Origin: Isoetes taiwanensis
Lineage: Eukaryota; Streptophyta; Lycopodiopsida; Isoetales; Isoetaceae
Direction of reading: 5' to 3'
Length of the DNA: 64,000 nt
Assembly: GCA_021234155.1 (NCBI GenBank)
Contig: JAJEKV010000039.1
Coordinates: 7,575,077 to 7,639,076, forward strand
A model generated the notes under the pieces. The model was not told where the DNA came from, searched no databases, and saw nothing but the letters and a program-made list of their open reading frames with translations. How positions within the stretch are numbered: the first letter of the stretch is position 1; each line of letters opens with the position of its first letter. This document shows positions 38,570-51,035 of the stretch, in pieces. Made by a program: the position numbers and the translations under genes.

Positions 38570-38675
38570 GAAGAATATTTAATGAGATATACCCTATTTT
38601 TTCTCGACGGTGTTGTTGACGAAAAGTCCATCACTAATAGGGAGTGGCGTATATTTCATTAAATATTCGTGACTT
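38570..38675. repeat. imperfect inverted repeat inside the hAT element
   Basis: GAATATTTAATGAGATATAC (about 38572-38592) pairs with GTATATTTCATTAAATATTC (about 38651-38670), spaced by roughly 60 bases. It could fold into a hairpin RNA or be a small fold-back insertion. Confidence 0.6.
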
Positions 38676-39064
38676 CGATAGGTGGTCTTATGCAATATGT
38701 TGAGTTGAGTCTTTGCCAACCTCGTGAGGGAGTTTCCCAATGGAGTCAGTAGCTGGATCAGATCATAAGTTAAACTTGTGGAAGAGAATGAGAAAAATGC
38801 ATTGCATATAACCGGAACTGTCAAACTCAGTAGATAAACTATAGAGTGCCTATAACCCTCAACTTGGAACTGAGTAGAGTGCCTAAAACTGTCAAGCTTG
38901 AAACTTAGTAGTTTACTAAAATCTTAATGAACCATTTCAAGGCTTATTAACATTCACTAAAGTCGGTTTTTTTTTTTTTTTTTCTCGAGACTCTTAGGTG
39001 TTGATCTTTGCTTTGCTACTGGTTGGCATATCGCTATCTATACACAGTTTCTTCTAAAGTTGCT

Positions 39065-40558
39065 ATGAATCCACAAGAGTTAGACGGGCTTAGACTACAA
39101 GTAGCAGAGCCTCACATGAGCCCTAGAGAAGGACCTAGGGTAGAAGCAGAGCCCCACATCAATGTAGAGGCCGAGCCCTCTACTAAGATGCAAAGGAAAA
39201 GATCAAGACCCCAACAACCATGGTCCAACCTAAGACCTGCTTTAATGAATTGGCTTTGTGAGCGAATCTGTCTTTGCCACGCCATCGAAAGTTAGAGTTG
39301 ATTACCACAATGAGAAGAAGGATGGCTAGACTTCCACTCGAGGTCTCATGCGAGATCTTTGAAAGAGCTTTTGGGCCTCGAATGATAGACCTAGAACCTA
39401 AAAAGATTGATTCTGAAAGGTATGCTTGGATAGATGGCAATGTATCCCGTACAACTGGAAACATGATACATGCAGTAGCAAATCTAACTAGTCCGCGCTT
39501 GAGAGAGTCTTTGAAAGATAAGGCTGTGGAATGGAACACAGCTTGGACCAATCGAAAGCTTAGAAAGGAAACCCATCAACCCCCCCACCTAGTTAAGAAA
39601 GTGTTGGCACAGACTATTAGAGCCAAGCGTCCTGGTGAAACTGATAAAGAGTGGGAAGCAAGAAAAAGGGCAGATGCCAAGACTATATGGTTTGCAATGG
39701 TGGATTACTCTCAAATAATCAACAAGACCAGAATTGGTTCGGGGAACATATGGAGCGGTATTCAAATGCAATATCACGGGTTCTAGTTTTCTAAAAAGGC
39801 GAACCCTATTGTGTTAAATTTCAGAATGATGACGATGCGGTTAGGTACGGCCGGGCCGATGTGATAGTAAAGGCCATGATGAAAAACATGAGGGAATCAC
39901 AAATGCGAGTTAGACATGGGTCTATCATACTGTTGCATTGGCCGTACAACCGGGTTGGTAAGAACGGGGTTGATATTTCCCTCTTTGGAATGGGGGTTCT
40001 TGTGCATCTCTTTTTGTGAATCATGGAGATAATGACTTTGCCGGGCATGCATTTAAGAGACTAGGGTATAAACCCTCTTGTCGAGGTCGGCGTCCATAAG
40101 CTTGAGCAACGAAAAAAGCAAGAGTTATATGTTGCTCAAAGAGTGGGTGATCTAACTATGTCATTTTTAAGCGGCTTGCTTAAGCTTCATAAAGAGCACC
40201 ATTTACACATGGACTTGCACCCTGGCAATGTCTTGCTTCATTTTGAATTTGGGAAAGAGAGAGGCTGCACGGACCCCCAGGCTGTTTATATTGGTATATG
40301 TGACTGGGGAGAAGAACGGTTAATAGGCGAGCCTGTGGAAGTGAAGCGGTGGGCATACAAAAACATGGATGCCGCTGCCAAAAAGGCAATTGAGAATGAA
40401 AGGCTTGCCTATCCTTACATGCACGATGATTTGTATTGGGGTCCAAACAAAGATGGAACGAAGACAGTGAATGCAAAGATGGAACGAAGACAGTGATTGA
40501 CGAGTTCAAGCAACGACACTTCCCACTCTTTCTTTCCCCGCCTCTTTGGGCAATGTAG
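39065..40558 (+). pseudogene. kinase-like passenger gene of the hAT element
   Basis: Opens MNPQELDGLRLQVAEPHMSP with an acidic, proline-rich start. It shifts near 39290 into a helical basic-acidic region (RMARLPLEVSCEIFERAFG ... WTNRKLRKETHQ ... AKRPGETDKEWEARKRADAKT). It shifts again near 39780-40010 (HGSIILLHWPYNRVGKNG). The last open part (40143-40496) holds LHKEHHLHMDLHPGNVLLHF and, about 30 residues later, ICDWGEE. These match the catalytic H-x-D-x-x-x-x-N loop and the DxG metal-binding motif of protein kinase-like folds. A 26-bp tandem duplication near 40448-40497 disturbs the end; the other frame stops at about 40558. No ATP-binding glycine loop is obvious. Not a known hAT gene. Confidence 0.5.
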
Positions 40559-40935
40559 CTTAGCTTGAATGCTAAGTTCCATTGTCCACAGAGGCGGGGT
40601 GAGCAAGATTGGGAAATTCTCGATGCTTTGACTTTGATATCCGGTGACCCATGCTTGCACTCACCTATCTAGTGGTTGGAGAGTGGATCGTGTATCCAGT
40701 GGTTGGAGAGTGGATCGTGTACCTATCTAGTCATGAACCATCATACAATACATGAAACAAACATCATACATGAAAGGAAAATTCCACAAGGTAACGAAAT
40801 ATATGGAAGACAAAAAACTTGTAACAAAAAACTTTACTTTTAATTCATAGTGCCAGGATGGTTACAATAGTTTTTGAACATCCTCATACACGATTACAAT
40901 AGACAGACTGAGGGTAGTCATCACCTCCTCTCTCT

Positions 40936-43543
40936 AGACATCACCGTCTTCATCAATTTCATCATCTGCACTTCCGTCTTCTTCTGCCAGCTGGCCTAGG
41001 CTCAACCTCCTCTGGCCTTTTCCCTTACTGGAACGTCCTCGAGATGTGTTCTTTTCGACTTCGTTACTTTTGTTTGTGCGGGTCATTGGCATTGGAGAGT
41101 CCGGATGGCTCGGCGCATACCATTAAGTCCTCAGGCTGATCTCTTGTATTACTTGGACCTGGCCTTTCTGTATCTGACTCCTCTTCTGTATCTTCGCTGT
41201 CGTCTGAGTTGTCCGAGAACATGTTCTTGTCTAAATCATCTTCGGCATCGACAAAATGGGTGCGTTGAATGTCCCTCGTCAACATGGTTAGCGGCATTTA
41301 CAAAGAAGCGGCTTCGTCCTCACTTGTCTTGAAGTTGTCCTCTTCCCTTCGAGAATGCATCCATGAAAGGGAACTGCGGCTTATCAACTACGGCTGCACC
41401 AGCATTTGCGATTCAAGAGACGCCGGTTTGAGAAGTTATATACAAGTTTGTCGACCTTCTTATGCACGGGAGGCGATTTAGGTGTCACACTATGTATATA
41501 TTTATAAGCACTCAGTTTCTCTCACTTGCACTATTGGAGGATACCAAGGAGAGGATAGTCATTGCGAGGGGCCATAGCGAATCGTCATAACCTGTCCATG
41601 GGCTTGCCACCATGCATAAGATTCCATATTTGGTTCCTTCTTGTGACTCTCCGATTGCATCGTGAAGCTCTTCATCCGCCCACCTTCCACTCAAGTTCTC
41701 GGTATTCGGTTAACTTCGGCAATGAAAACTTTGTAGTCCGAAATGTTGGGGTAAAACGTTTTTGCAACCTTCTTCAATGAACCCATCACTTCTTTATCGT
41801 ATGCTGGTCCATATCATGGTTGTGTGGGTCTAAGGCATGTGCGGTGCCATGAAGATCATTATAGGACTTCTTCCATCGTTCATTAAAGTCTCTAAGCGGT
41901 CTTTGGCGCTTAGCATTGTCAAAGGGTGCATTAGGGCCATCGCGTTCTAGAAAGGATTGAATGGAGTGCCAGCACCTCCACACCTTTCCAAAGGCTTGCC
42001 TTTCGAAGAATCAAGGGTTTTGATGGCATGACAAGCGGGTTGCATGCACTTGACAACATTCTTAACGCCTCTCCAAAATGTCTCCGCCCAAGCATTTTTT
42101 CGAAGAAGCGGTGACTTCTTTGCCGGTGTTTTGAAGCATTTTTTCCTTCGCCTCCTCTCCCATTCAAAGAACTCAGTATGGTTGAAGGTCGAGATAATCG
42201 AGTCGCGACACGAGCACTCTTTCAAGACAAATGTAATTGGAACCAAACCGGTCCTGCCCGGGATTCATGAGTGCAAAGGGCCTTCCGACCTTAATGACTT
42301 GTATATGGCGTAAATTGCGGCTTCTTTGTGATGAATTTCCACGAGACGACGGGCCTTTTGAATGGGATCTTTGAACCAAGCGTCTTTGTGAAAACCAGTC
42401 CTTCAGCAATAAGTTTAGGCAATGGCATTGGCGGTGGTCGGCGTGCAATCACGGAAATTCGGACTCCAACATTTCACCCGCTAACTTACAATTAGATGCA
42501 TTGTCCATTACGACTGAAATATTCTCTTGGGTCCAAAACTCTCTATCACGCCTTTGTCTTTTGAAAAATCCAATCTCCTGTGACTTGGTCGGGTTTTGGT
42601 TTTTCTACGGTTTTCAAGAATACCGCCCCCGGATATCACGATCATGAAATTTATAAGATGGTCCTTATTTACATTGCTCCAACCATCGGTGACTAGAGAG
42701 GCTGGCCGGCCCGATAACTTCGACTTAACCAGTTCCACCCTCTCGACCATTCTTCCATGAATTTCATCCACCATTTTGTTATTCGCATGTTTGTATGAAG
42801 GCAATCTAAAAATTTGGCCTGCTTTGGCAACTTCCCTGGAAGGCTTCTTTGATTGCTTTGTGCTCCAAAATATGTGGAGACAACCCGGTATAGAAAGGCC
42901 TCTACAACCTTCAATTGCGTCTTCTTGGTTGCTTTCGATGTTAAGCCTTTGGTCAACCCTCTGTTGCTTAGTACGTCTTTCCACTAAGCGAATTGTCTAC
43001 GCCATTCTTTTTTCGGGCCCGCACTTAACCCACCTATCGACCCTAGTCCACCCTCCGGTTGATGCGTTGGCTGCTGGAGGAGGGGTGGTGTAATTGATCT
43101 CTTCTTCTTGGCATGGTGAAGGTTCTTGGCTATCCCTTGGGCGTGTTCTTTCGCTTCTATTATTTTTTCGACCCAACACTTCAAGTGCATCTTGTCGGGT
43201 ATGTCGGCAGATGCCGTACATGTTTGCACCCCAATTTTAGGATCCCGTAAAAGATGAGCTTCGTATTCTTGTCGCGGATCCATTTATTGACGATGTACCC
43301 ACAAAATACACATTGCCACTCATTACGACCAAATTCCTTCACAAATCCCCACTCAGGACCTCTCTTTCGACCACCAGGATTTCGACATATAATTCTTCCA
43401 CGTGCTGTTCCAACTCCCGTGGCCCTGCCATGACCGCGCAATGGCTGCGCACCCCTAGACGATGATGCATGACCGCCGGCGGCGCCGGATGTGGATGCAT
43501 GGCCGCGAGCGGCACCTGATGTAGATGCATGACCAGCTGGCAT
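40936..43543 (-). pseudogene. hAT transposase, multiply frameshifted
   Basis: Reading on minus: an N-terminal Gly/Ala/Ser/His repeat, then a BED-type zinc finger (EWQCVFCGYIVN ... CKHVRHLP) in 43543-43181. The DUF659-type RNase H-like core follows in 42984-42508 (SLVTDGWSNVNKDHLINFM, where the aspartate belongs to the catalytic set). Several broken segments come next (42246-41947, 41983-41786). The C-terminal hAT dimerisation block is in 41694-41512 (LWPLAMTILSLVSSNSASERN). An acidic tail (41297-41064) continues in another frame to a stop at 40936-40938. At least five frameshifts or stops; inactive. The order and motifs are those of plant hAT elements. Confidence 0.85.
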
Positions 43544-43964
43544 CCCTGCTGCTATCTAAAATTACTGTCCCTGTTTTAGTATGCTAAAGGGTAAAGACTC
43601 CTTAATCGTCCAAACTAAAGGCCGACGCGTCTATACGCAGCGAAGGAGCAAGCTCACTGCGCATATGTTACATCGACGTCCGGTCTCTAAGGAACAGGGT
43701 AGGAACCCAAGGTCGGAAAACTCTGTGAAGGAGGAATCTCACTTCACAATTCCGGCGTCAGGCCCCGGACGCAATAACCCACACCTCAAAGGCTGACCGT
43801 TTCCCAAAGAGTATGTGGACTCAACCTGGTAGTCAACGTTCGAGGCGAATTCTAGAGCTAAACAAGTTTTCCTTATATATAATATTTCACACGCACAAAA
43901 TAGACCCAACAATTGGCGCAAAAAGTTTTTTCCCTTAGCAAAAGGCCCAAGATGCTTTGCAAAG

Positions 43965-44265
43965 TTTGGCGTGTTTAAAAAACAAGCTGTTTAAACACGG
44001 CGAAAACATTTTCGGCGTAAAAAAGCAGTTGTTTTCGCCACGTGAACCGGAAATAGTTTCGGCGTAGTTTACTTGATTATTTTCGCTTACGGCGAAGATG
44101 TTTTCGCGTTTAAAAGCGGTTTATTTCGCTTACGCCGAAACTATTTCGGTTCGCGTAAGCGAAAAATACTATTTAAACTACGCCGAACCGGACTTCGGCG
44201 TAAAGTTTAAACAGTTGTTTTCGCCACGCCGAAAGTTTTCGACGCCGGAAATTTTTTTAGCCGTA
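43965..44265. repeat. right subterminal repeat zone of the hAT element
   Basis: Repeats of TTTCGC(T)TACG(G)CGAA and GGCGTA(G/A) in both orientations mirror the left zone (37600-37980). Confidence 0.7.
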
Positions 44266-44363
44266 TTTTTGACGTATTAAACGTCAAATTTGTGCCGTAT
44301 CAAACGAAAAATACGTATTGCGTATAAAACGTATACAGTATTGAACCTATCCCTGGATGGAAC

Positions 44364-45700
44364 ATGACAAAACTGCAAGAAAGTTCGATGCTTGCCAGAA
44401 ACCACTATATCACCTTATCCCTTGCTGCCCAAATCACCTTACACCTACCTAAACATCTATATCAATCTAACATAAACATAGGGAAGAAACACTTAGAGAT
44501 CATATTGAAACCAGTTCTTTTCGCAGTGAGAATAATGGAGGAGATAGCTTTTATCTTGAATTTGTTCAGGATTCAGCACTAAAGAAAGAGTAAACAATGC
44601 AAAAAAGATAGAGGTACCGTGGTCCTTTTAAACCCACAAGCAAGTGACAAAATTCTTCCGAGAACCAATAATATCTAGAATTTAGATTCAAAACTAAATC
44701 AATCCTGCTAGCAAAGAAGGTATGATCAATTGATATCTAGAAAAATTACTCTTAACCACTGCGTTGATATTCCAATGCAAAGTTACGACTTCCAATATGG
44801 CACTTCCTATTTATTGTTTTTACTTATTTTTGTTCGGGCAAAAGCTTTGGTTACAAACTTCTATGCTTGCAAATGAGTATGAACAATGGCTTGTGCAACA
44901 TATAGGTAGGTTCACGCACTAGCAGGACATGCGTATAACTGGATTAAGACAGAGATGTGGACAAGATACGACATTAAAGTCATTTGACATCCTTAAGCTT
45001 TTGCACAACAGAGGTCCACATAATTGACTTTTTGAAATATCAAATGCTACTGCAGCTAACTTTCCAATCAGAGATATATCAAGACTATTATGCTTCCTAT
45101 GCTTGACTTTTTCGGGTGCAGATTGCATCCTTATTCACCCTAGAAAGAGTTGTTGCTTTCATGATACAATCTATAGCTAAAATAGTTTGTTTTTTGTTTT
45201 TTTTTTTTGTTACTTATTTGTCCATATACTCTGAGTATGGCTTTTTTTTTATTTTTATTTTTATTTTGGCATTGACATACAGGGTACGAGCATGTTTGGT
45301 GCAAGTATTATTGAGCTGGAAGAATATATTGACAAACTTAAAAACAATTATACTTTTAAAGAAGTCAATGCCACAATGCCAAGAACGAAGCTCAACATTT
45401 ATGCTTGAACCATATTTGCTTTTGTTGCCATACTAAAATTTAATAATGACATTTTCCATATATGCCCAAAGTCGACAAGTGCTTTTTTTTTTTTTTTTGT
45501 GAAATTAATCCCGACAAAAGCCCAGCAACACTGGCCACTTTTTTGCTCAAACCCTAAGGCGGTGGTGCTAGTCACACGTTTTCACTCATAACAGGAGATC
45601 CAGAAGTCCGTTTCAGCTGAAATTTGTTGCGTTGGAAAGCTCTCTTAGCAACCTTTCCGATGATGTGTGGTATGATCCTGGTTGGCTAAGTTATTTCTGT
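44364..45700. other. intergenic DNA between the hAT element and LINE E
   Basis: No gene recognised. A (T)n run lies at 45483-45498. A GCCCAGCAACACTGGC hairpin-like sequence lies at 45520-45535 and resembles the one at 55663-55679 in inverse orientation. Confidence 0.4.
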
Positions 45701-45892
45701 CAGAACAACAATTTTCCGGCCGGTTTGCTCTTTTGGATTCTAGATTAGGGCTTCACATATTCCCTTGGCTTGCCCTAATTTGTTGGTCAGTTTGACTCAA
45801 GATCTGTCTAGGTACCCATTGACACTCTCAGGACATCCCCAACCCAACTCGAGAACCAGACCCAGACCCAGACTCAGACACAGCTGCCTGAC

Positions 45893-47590
45893 ATGCCTAC
45901 TTGGGAGGAGCACACAGGCGGCCCACCGCACAAGAGACCTAGACCTAGCAGTCAGGCCAAGGGAGAAGCCTCTTCTATGAAGAAGGAGGCTCATGCAAAC
46001 GCTCAGGCGGCAAGCTCAGCTCATCCAGCAGCACAGTCGACAGACCCAGCTTTGCAGACCTCATACTCTGATTCCACAAGGGTGGCACACCAGTCATGCC
46101 ATGAGAGGTGGAGACAAACACAGGCGATGGTTGAGGATCACACCACTCAGATCTCACACCTGGCAGAAGAGCAACAAGCCTCCGTCCCCCAGGTGCTTAA
46201 GAAGCAACTGGCTATAGTAAAGCAACAGTTTGCAGGCATGGAGACCCAAGTGCAACAATTGCTTGACAGTATTCGCTTGTTGCAGTTTGAAAGGGAGCAG
46301 GATAGACAGACTGGCCTCCGGGCACAAATAGACACCATGCCTACCAGAGATGAAGTTATAATGAAGGACAAGGAGAGAATTGAGCAGGAGATGGTCACTG
46401 ATATCTCCCGTCTTCGATCGGACATTGCAGATGTCATTGCCACTCAGGAGGCATTTCAGATAGCAACTAACGAAAGCCAGTTGCTACAGCAGGCCCTTCA
46501 GAACAGGGTCAGCACAATGGAGATCACCTTAACATTGGCAGATGATGTGGTTGCCTCTAGGATACAGAAGTTGGAACAGCATTCCCTTGTTCAAGAGCAA
46601 GAGGCACACGAGCTACGAGAAGCTACAATCCAAGAGGGGAAAGGACTCCATGCCAATGCACACGAGGCCTTGCAAAATTGTGTATACGAGTTGGAGCGGC
46701 ACAAACAATTCCAGCAGGAGCTGAGCTCTCGGCTTCAGAAGGCGGAGGCAATCTCAGGCACCTCAGCTGCCACCCATGCTCAAGCACCCATGCGAAGTCA
46801 GTCTAGGCGGGCACCGTGACGCCCTACTTCACCATTCCCTCCACGCCAACAGGACCCTCCTGTTCATGGACACCAGACAGCGCCTTCAACTCACAGACAG
46901 CAGCCGGTACATGCTGTTCCAGCAAACGTTGATCCACGTGAGCTTAGTGAACGCAGACGGAGAGGTCATAATTTCGTGATCCGTGGCCTGCCGGAAGAAG
47001 AGGGAGAGAATCTCATTCACCGACTCCAGATGCAGATCATCAATCGTATGACATTGCCTAGGCCTGTACACATTGCTCGAGCCAGCCGTCATGGTGCTCG
47101 ACGTTCTGCCTACAACCGTATTGTCATATTCACAGTAGCAGATATACAAGTATAGGATGCCATAATGTGCCAGGGTAAGCAATTGAAGGGAACATCCTTG
47201 TATATGGACCGAGACCTCACCCCAGCGCAACAAGAGTCCCGTAGGCGTGAGCTCACCAAGGTTCGAGGCATCCGTTGTCAAGGAGGAGCTGTGGGACTAG
47301 TTTGAGGCAAGATGCACATTTTTCGCTCACCGAATATTGCTGCAGACCCTCCGGGCCATTCAGTTGCAGCCCCCACCTCCTCTGATCATGCTCGTCCACC
47401 GTTTGCTCCAGCCCCATGCCCTGCTGCCACTGCCACTACTCCTCAGTCATATGCCACCCCAACTCCTACTGCTTCTCACTCTGCCCCAACCCCTACTGCT
47501 TCTCACTCTGTCCGCATGACTCAGTCTGCTACCGCTTCCCACTCTTCCCCCACAACTCAATCTGTGCATGCCTCTGCTACTAAAAAATAG
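45893..47590 (+). pseudogene. LINE E ORF1 RNA-binding protein
   Basis: The open part 45893-46819 starts MPTWEEHTGGPPHKRPRPSS, a basic low-complexity head, and then forms a very long coiled coil (about residues 70-290, rich in Q and E heptads). A stop at 46817-46819 is followed in the same frame by ERRRRGHNFVIRGLPEEEGE and MDRDLTPAQQESRRRELTKV, the L1-type RRM region matching LINE B ORF1. TAG and TGA codons interrupt it. A Pro/Thr/Ser/Ala-rich tail with repeated TASHS units (47312-47590) ends in TAG, three bases before ORF2. The coiled coil is about five times longer than that of LINE B. Confidence 0.75.
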
Positions 47591-47593
47591 GGA

Positions 47594-50500
47594 ATGTGCC
47601 TTCGGGTGGTCTCCTGGAATTGTCGAGGTTTCCCATGGCAGAAGGGGGATAGTCTCAACTCTGTTGCTGCAGATATGGATCTCATCTTCCTCATGGAGAC
47701 ATGGGAGCACGCAGGACACAGGCTACCCGATCTTCTAGGCTATCAACATTTCTCAGTCTTTAATAGCTGCACAGGCAAGAGGGGACATGGAGGGGTTGCC
47801 TGTTATTACCGGGAGTCTTTGGCACAGTCGGTTTTCCTGCACAAGATTGACAGACACAACCGGTAATTGTGGGTGCGGGTGCAAAATTGTAGTGGCAACC
47901 CTCTCTTCTTGGTGCTTGCTACTTTCCACATGCAGAAAGCAACTTTTACCATGCCCACTCAGATGTGGACAGGCTAGCTCCATATGTCGATCTATATGAT
48001 GACATACAGCAACATAGACAGTTGGGTAGTATGGTACTCCTTGGGGACTTCAATGCACAGACAGGAGTAGAGCAGCCCATGAGACTTGATCCTTTGGCTC
48101 AGGATGTGTTACAGCTGCGCCCCGCGGAGGCGGCTTAGCCACGAACATCAGATGATAGTCAGGTCACACGCTTTGGCAGGCAGTTGCTTCTACTATGTGG
48201 TGTCTTTGACTTGGTAATTTGTAATGGCCTGGCACAGTGGCCTTCCTCCTGTAAGTGCACCTGCAGACAAGAGAATCAGGGTGGAGGATCTAGTGTGGTG
48301 GACTATCTATTAGTCGCTGAGCAGGAAGTACATTTGATCAACCACTTTCGGGTAGGCACAGACAGTAGAGATGAGGAGATCGACTCAGATCACCTTCCAC
48401 TCTACCTGCAGTTGGCTTGGCAGTCTGCTAGAACCCCTTCTACGACAGCTCCTCGTATACCTCACTTGCGATTGGATTATGAGCAGGCAAAGGATTATGC
48501 TGATATGCTCATAGATGACCTTTCAGGAATTTCGCAGGCCCCCACGCTAGAGCAGCAAACCGGTCAGCTGATTGAGCTACTTGGTACTGTCGCAGAAAGA
48601 TGTTTTGGGATAGCATGCCCGAGAAGTATCACAGGGACTGCAACATTCCCGCGTAATCGATGGTTTGATGCTGAGTGTAAGGAATACAAATGCCGGCTCC
48701 GCCAGATCACAGATCCTGCAATGCGCCCACATGCCACCACACAGTATCGTGCTTTCTTGAAGGAAAAGAAATCTCAGTACATTGCACATCATCAAAGGGA
48801 AATGTTTTACATGTTGAAAAGCCATCCTAGAACCTTTTGGCGCAAGGTTCTTTGAAAGCCAGCCCAGCCTACGGGGAACATCACTAATGAGCAGTGGGAA
48901 CAATACTTGCAGCAACTCTATGATCCTCAAGGGGCACGAGCACTCATACCCCCACATAATGGTCCGAAATTAGAAATCACAGAGGATGATGTTACCCAGG
49001 GTCTGCAGCGTTTGGACAATGGGAAAGCAACGGACCTGGATGGTATGCAGGCAGAGTTGCTCAAGTGGGCAGGGGAGCCTATGGTACCAGTCCTAACCGC
49101 TATGTTCAACAGAGCACTACAGGAAGGATTCCCCCAGCAGTGGACGACAAGCAGAGTTGTCCCCATTTACAAGGCAGGAGATCCACATAGTCCAACCAAT
49201 TATCGAATAATCATGGTCAGTTCGGTGTTTGCCAAACTGCTAGCTGGCATTATTGAGCAACAGTTGACCAGGTGGGCAGAAGCAACAGGTGTGCGAGCTC
49301 TCACGCAAGCAGGGTTCAGACCCGGCATTCAACCATTGATCATATCTTCACATTGAGGACTTTGGTTGAGGATAGCAGAAACCGTCGGCGGGACCTGTAT
49401 TGTTGCTTTGTTGACTTTGCGAAGGCTTTTGACACTGTGCCTCGGGAAACGTTATGGGAAAGATGGCGGCAACTGGAGGTTCCTGTGGATATGCAAAATG
49501 CAGTATACAGGTTGTACGAGAGTTGTTGAGGTCAGATGCAGATGACGGGACAACCATTCACTAGCAGTATTGGGGTCCGCCAGGGATGTCCTCTTTCCCC
49601 AACATTGTTTGGTCTGTACATTGACCAGTTGGAACACTGGCTCATGGACAATGGGGGTGGCGGGACCCAACTTTTGCATCAGGTCATCAGGCAACTCATC
49701 TATGCAGATGATGTTGACCTCTTAGCTCACACTCCAGAGGATATGCAGTCTCACCTAGATGCTCTGGATACATTCTGCCAGGCCACAGACATGAACATCA
49801 ATCTGGCCAAGACTAAGGTGGTCCTAATCTCATCCTCGCGCCATCGAAGGCCCCCTTCATTCACTTATCAAGGGCAACAAGTGGAGGTGACACCCACCTA
49901 CAAGTATCTGGGAGTGGAGTTTCCTTCTACACTATGCTGGGACACTTCCATAAGATTGCGTGTAGCAGTAGGCTGGAAAGCACTTTATACAATGCGGAAC
50001 AATAACCACAGAGCAGAATTGTATGATTGGGGATATCAGGCACATCTGTTCAAGGTATTGGTAGAGCCCGTTCTTTTGTACGGGGTTGAAGTCTGGGGTC
50101 CAGTGGTGTCCTTTACTACTTGGAGCGACTTAGAACAGGTGCAGAAGGCCTTCTTAGCACGGGCACTCGGAGTGAAATCCACGGTCCTATATCAAATTTT
50201 GTTGCAGGAGACAAGTTTCCTGCCACTTCAGCGAGCGGCCCTTGATAGACACATCGTCTATTTCCAGAAGGTGGTAAATATGGATGATGATCGTCTACCG
50301 CACTTGGCTTATGCAGTGGCAATGGGACCACAACGACTCAAGAATTGTTGGAAGGATAAAAGAGTGCAGTGGCTAACTAGATGGAATCTCCAGAGCATGT
50401 GTGCATCCGGGTAGAAACAGAGGCGATCGCGATACTGAGATGTTACCTTGATGCTTGTTTCTCCAAGAAGCTTTGGGATTCCGTGGCCCCGGAGCAAGTC

Positions 50501-50755
50501 AAAAAAAGCACATTACAAGCAAAGACATAAATCCCACATTAGAACGAGGCCCACAACGCTACCTACGCTCATATCCGCCCATGAAAAGCGCAGCATATCG
50601 CCTCCATTCGACAGTGCCCACCATCTCCGGATTGAGACAGTCGATGGATTGGGGAGCCACGCCGGGATAGGGTTTGTCGGTGCCGCCGACGGGAGCCGTT
50701 GAGGATGAGTGTCACACTTTCGTGAGCTGCCCGCAAGATATGATCGATTCGACAC
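47594..50755 (+). pseudogene. LINE E ORF2: endonuclease and reverse transcriptase
   Basis: Starts MCLRVVSWNCRGFPWQKGD. The endonuclease blocks are FLMETWEHAGH, GKRGHGGVACYY, GDFNAQTGVEQ (about 48047) and DSDHLPLYL (about 48388); stops lie near 47862 and 48136. The reverse transcriptase has [76 protein letters not shown] and YADDVDLL (about 49701). One indel lies near 49325 and a stop near 49529. The open frame ends at 50414. Beyond it the zinc-knuckle region (VEDECHTFVSCP, about 50699-50734) is readable only in pieces. Dead, but it shows the full architecture of the family. Confidence 0.85.
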
Positions 50756-51002
50756 GCTTATGCTCGCTTGATTAGACCCGATGAGCCGCTACACATGATA
50801 TCGGGCACGACTTCTGGCGCCTTTCGGATCATACATTCAGAAGTAATGGACTTGAGGGCTCGAGATATGCCCCCCCACCAACCATTTAATCGTTGTCGCT
50901 AGCCTTATTGTCGCCACCTGTTTCCCTCGAAAACCCTTCGGGGCGGGAGTTTTTTAATCCGGGCAGTAATGTGACTGCTGCGCTTTTTGTATTGGGTCCC
51001 AT

Positions 51003-51016
51003 AGGCCGATTGGTCT
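51003..51016 (+). other. 3' hairpin of LINE E
   Basis: AGGCC (51003-51007), loop GATT, GGTCT (51012-51016), giving five pairs including one G-U in RNA. The flanks GTCCCAT and CCGTGGACGATAAAAA correspond to GTCTAAT and CCATGGACGTAATA in LINEs A and D. Confidence 0.75.
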
Positions 51017-51035
51017 CCGTGGACGATAAAAACAA

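Larger units (their letters stand above)
37549..44355 (-). mobile_element. complete hAT element (6.8 kb) with kinase-like passenger
   Basis: Terminal inverted repeats CAGGGATAGGTTC are exact over 13 bp at both ends. The 8-bp target GATGGAAC is duplicated perfectly (37541-37548 and 44356-44363). Both sides have subterminal zones of GCGAA/TTCGC-rich repeats. Inside are a decayed hAT transposase on minus (43543-40936) and an unrelated kinase-like frame on plus (39065-40558). The exact target duplications show that the boundaries are right and that insertion is not ancient, although the genes have several frameshifts. Confidence 0.93.

Noticed and set aside
40674-40730. Short repeat GTGGTTGGAGAGTGGATCGTGTA as a regulatory site
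   Set aside because: It is a simple two-copy local duplication inside the decayed hAT element.
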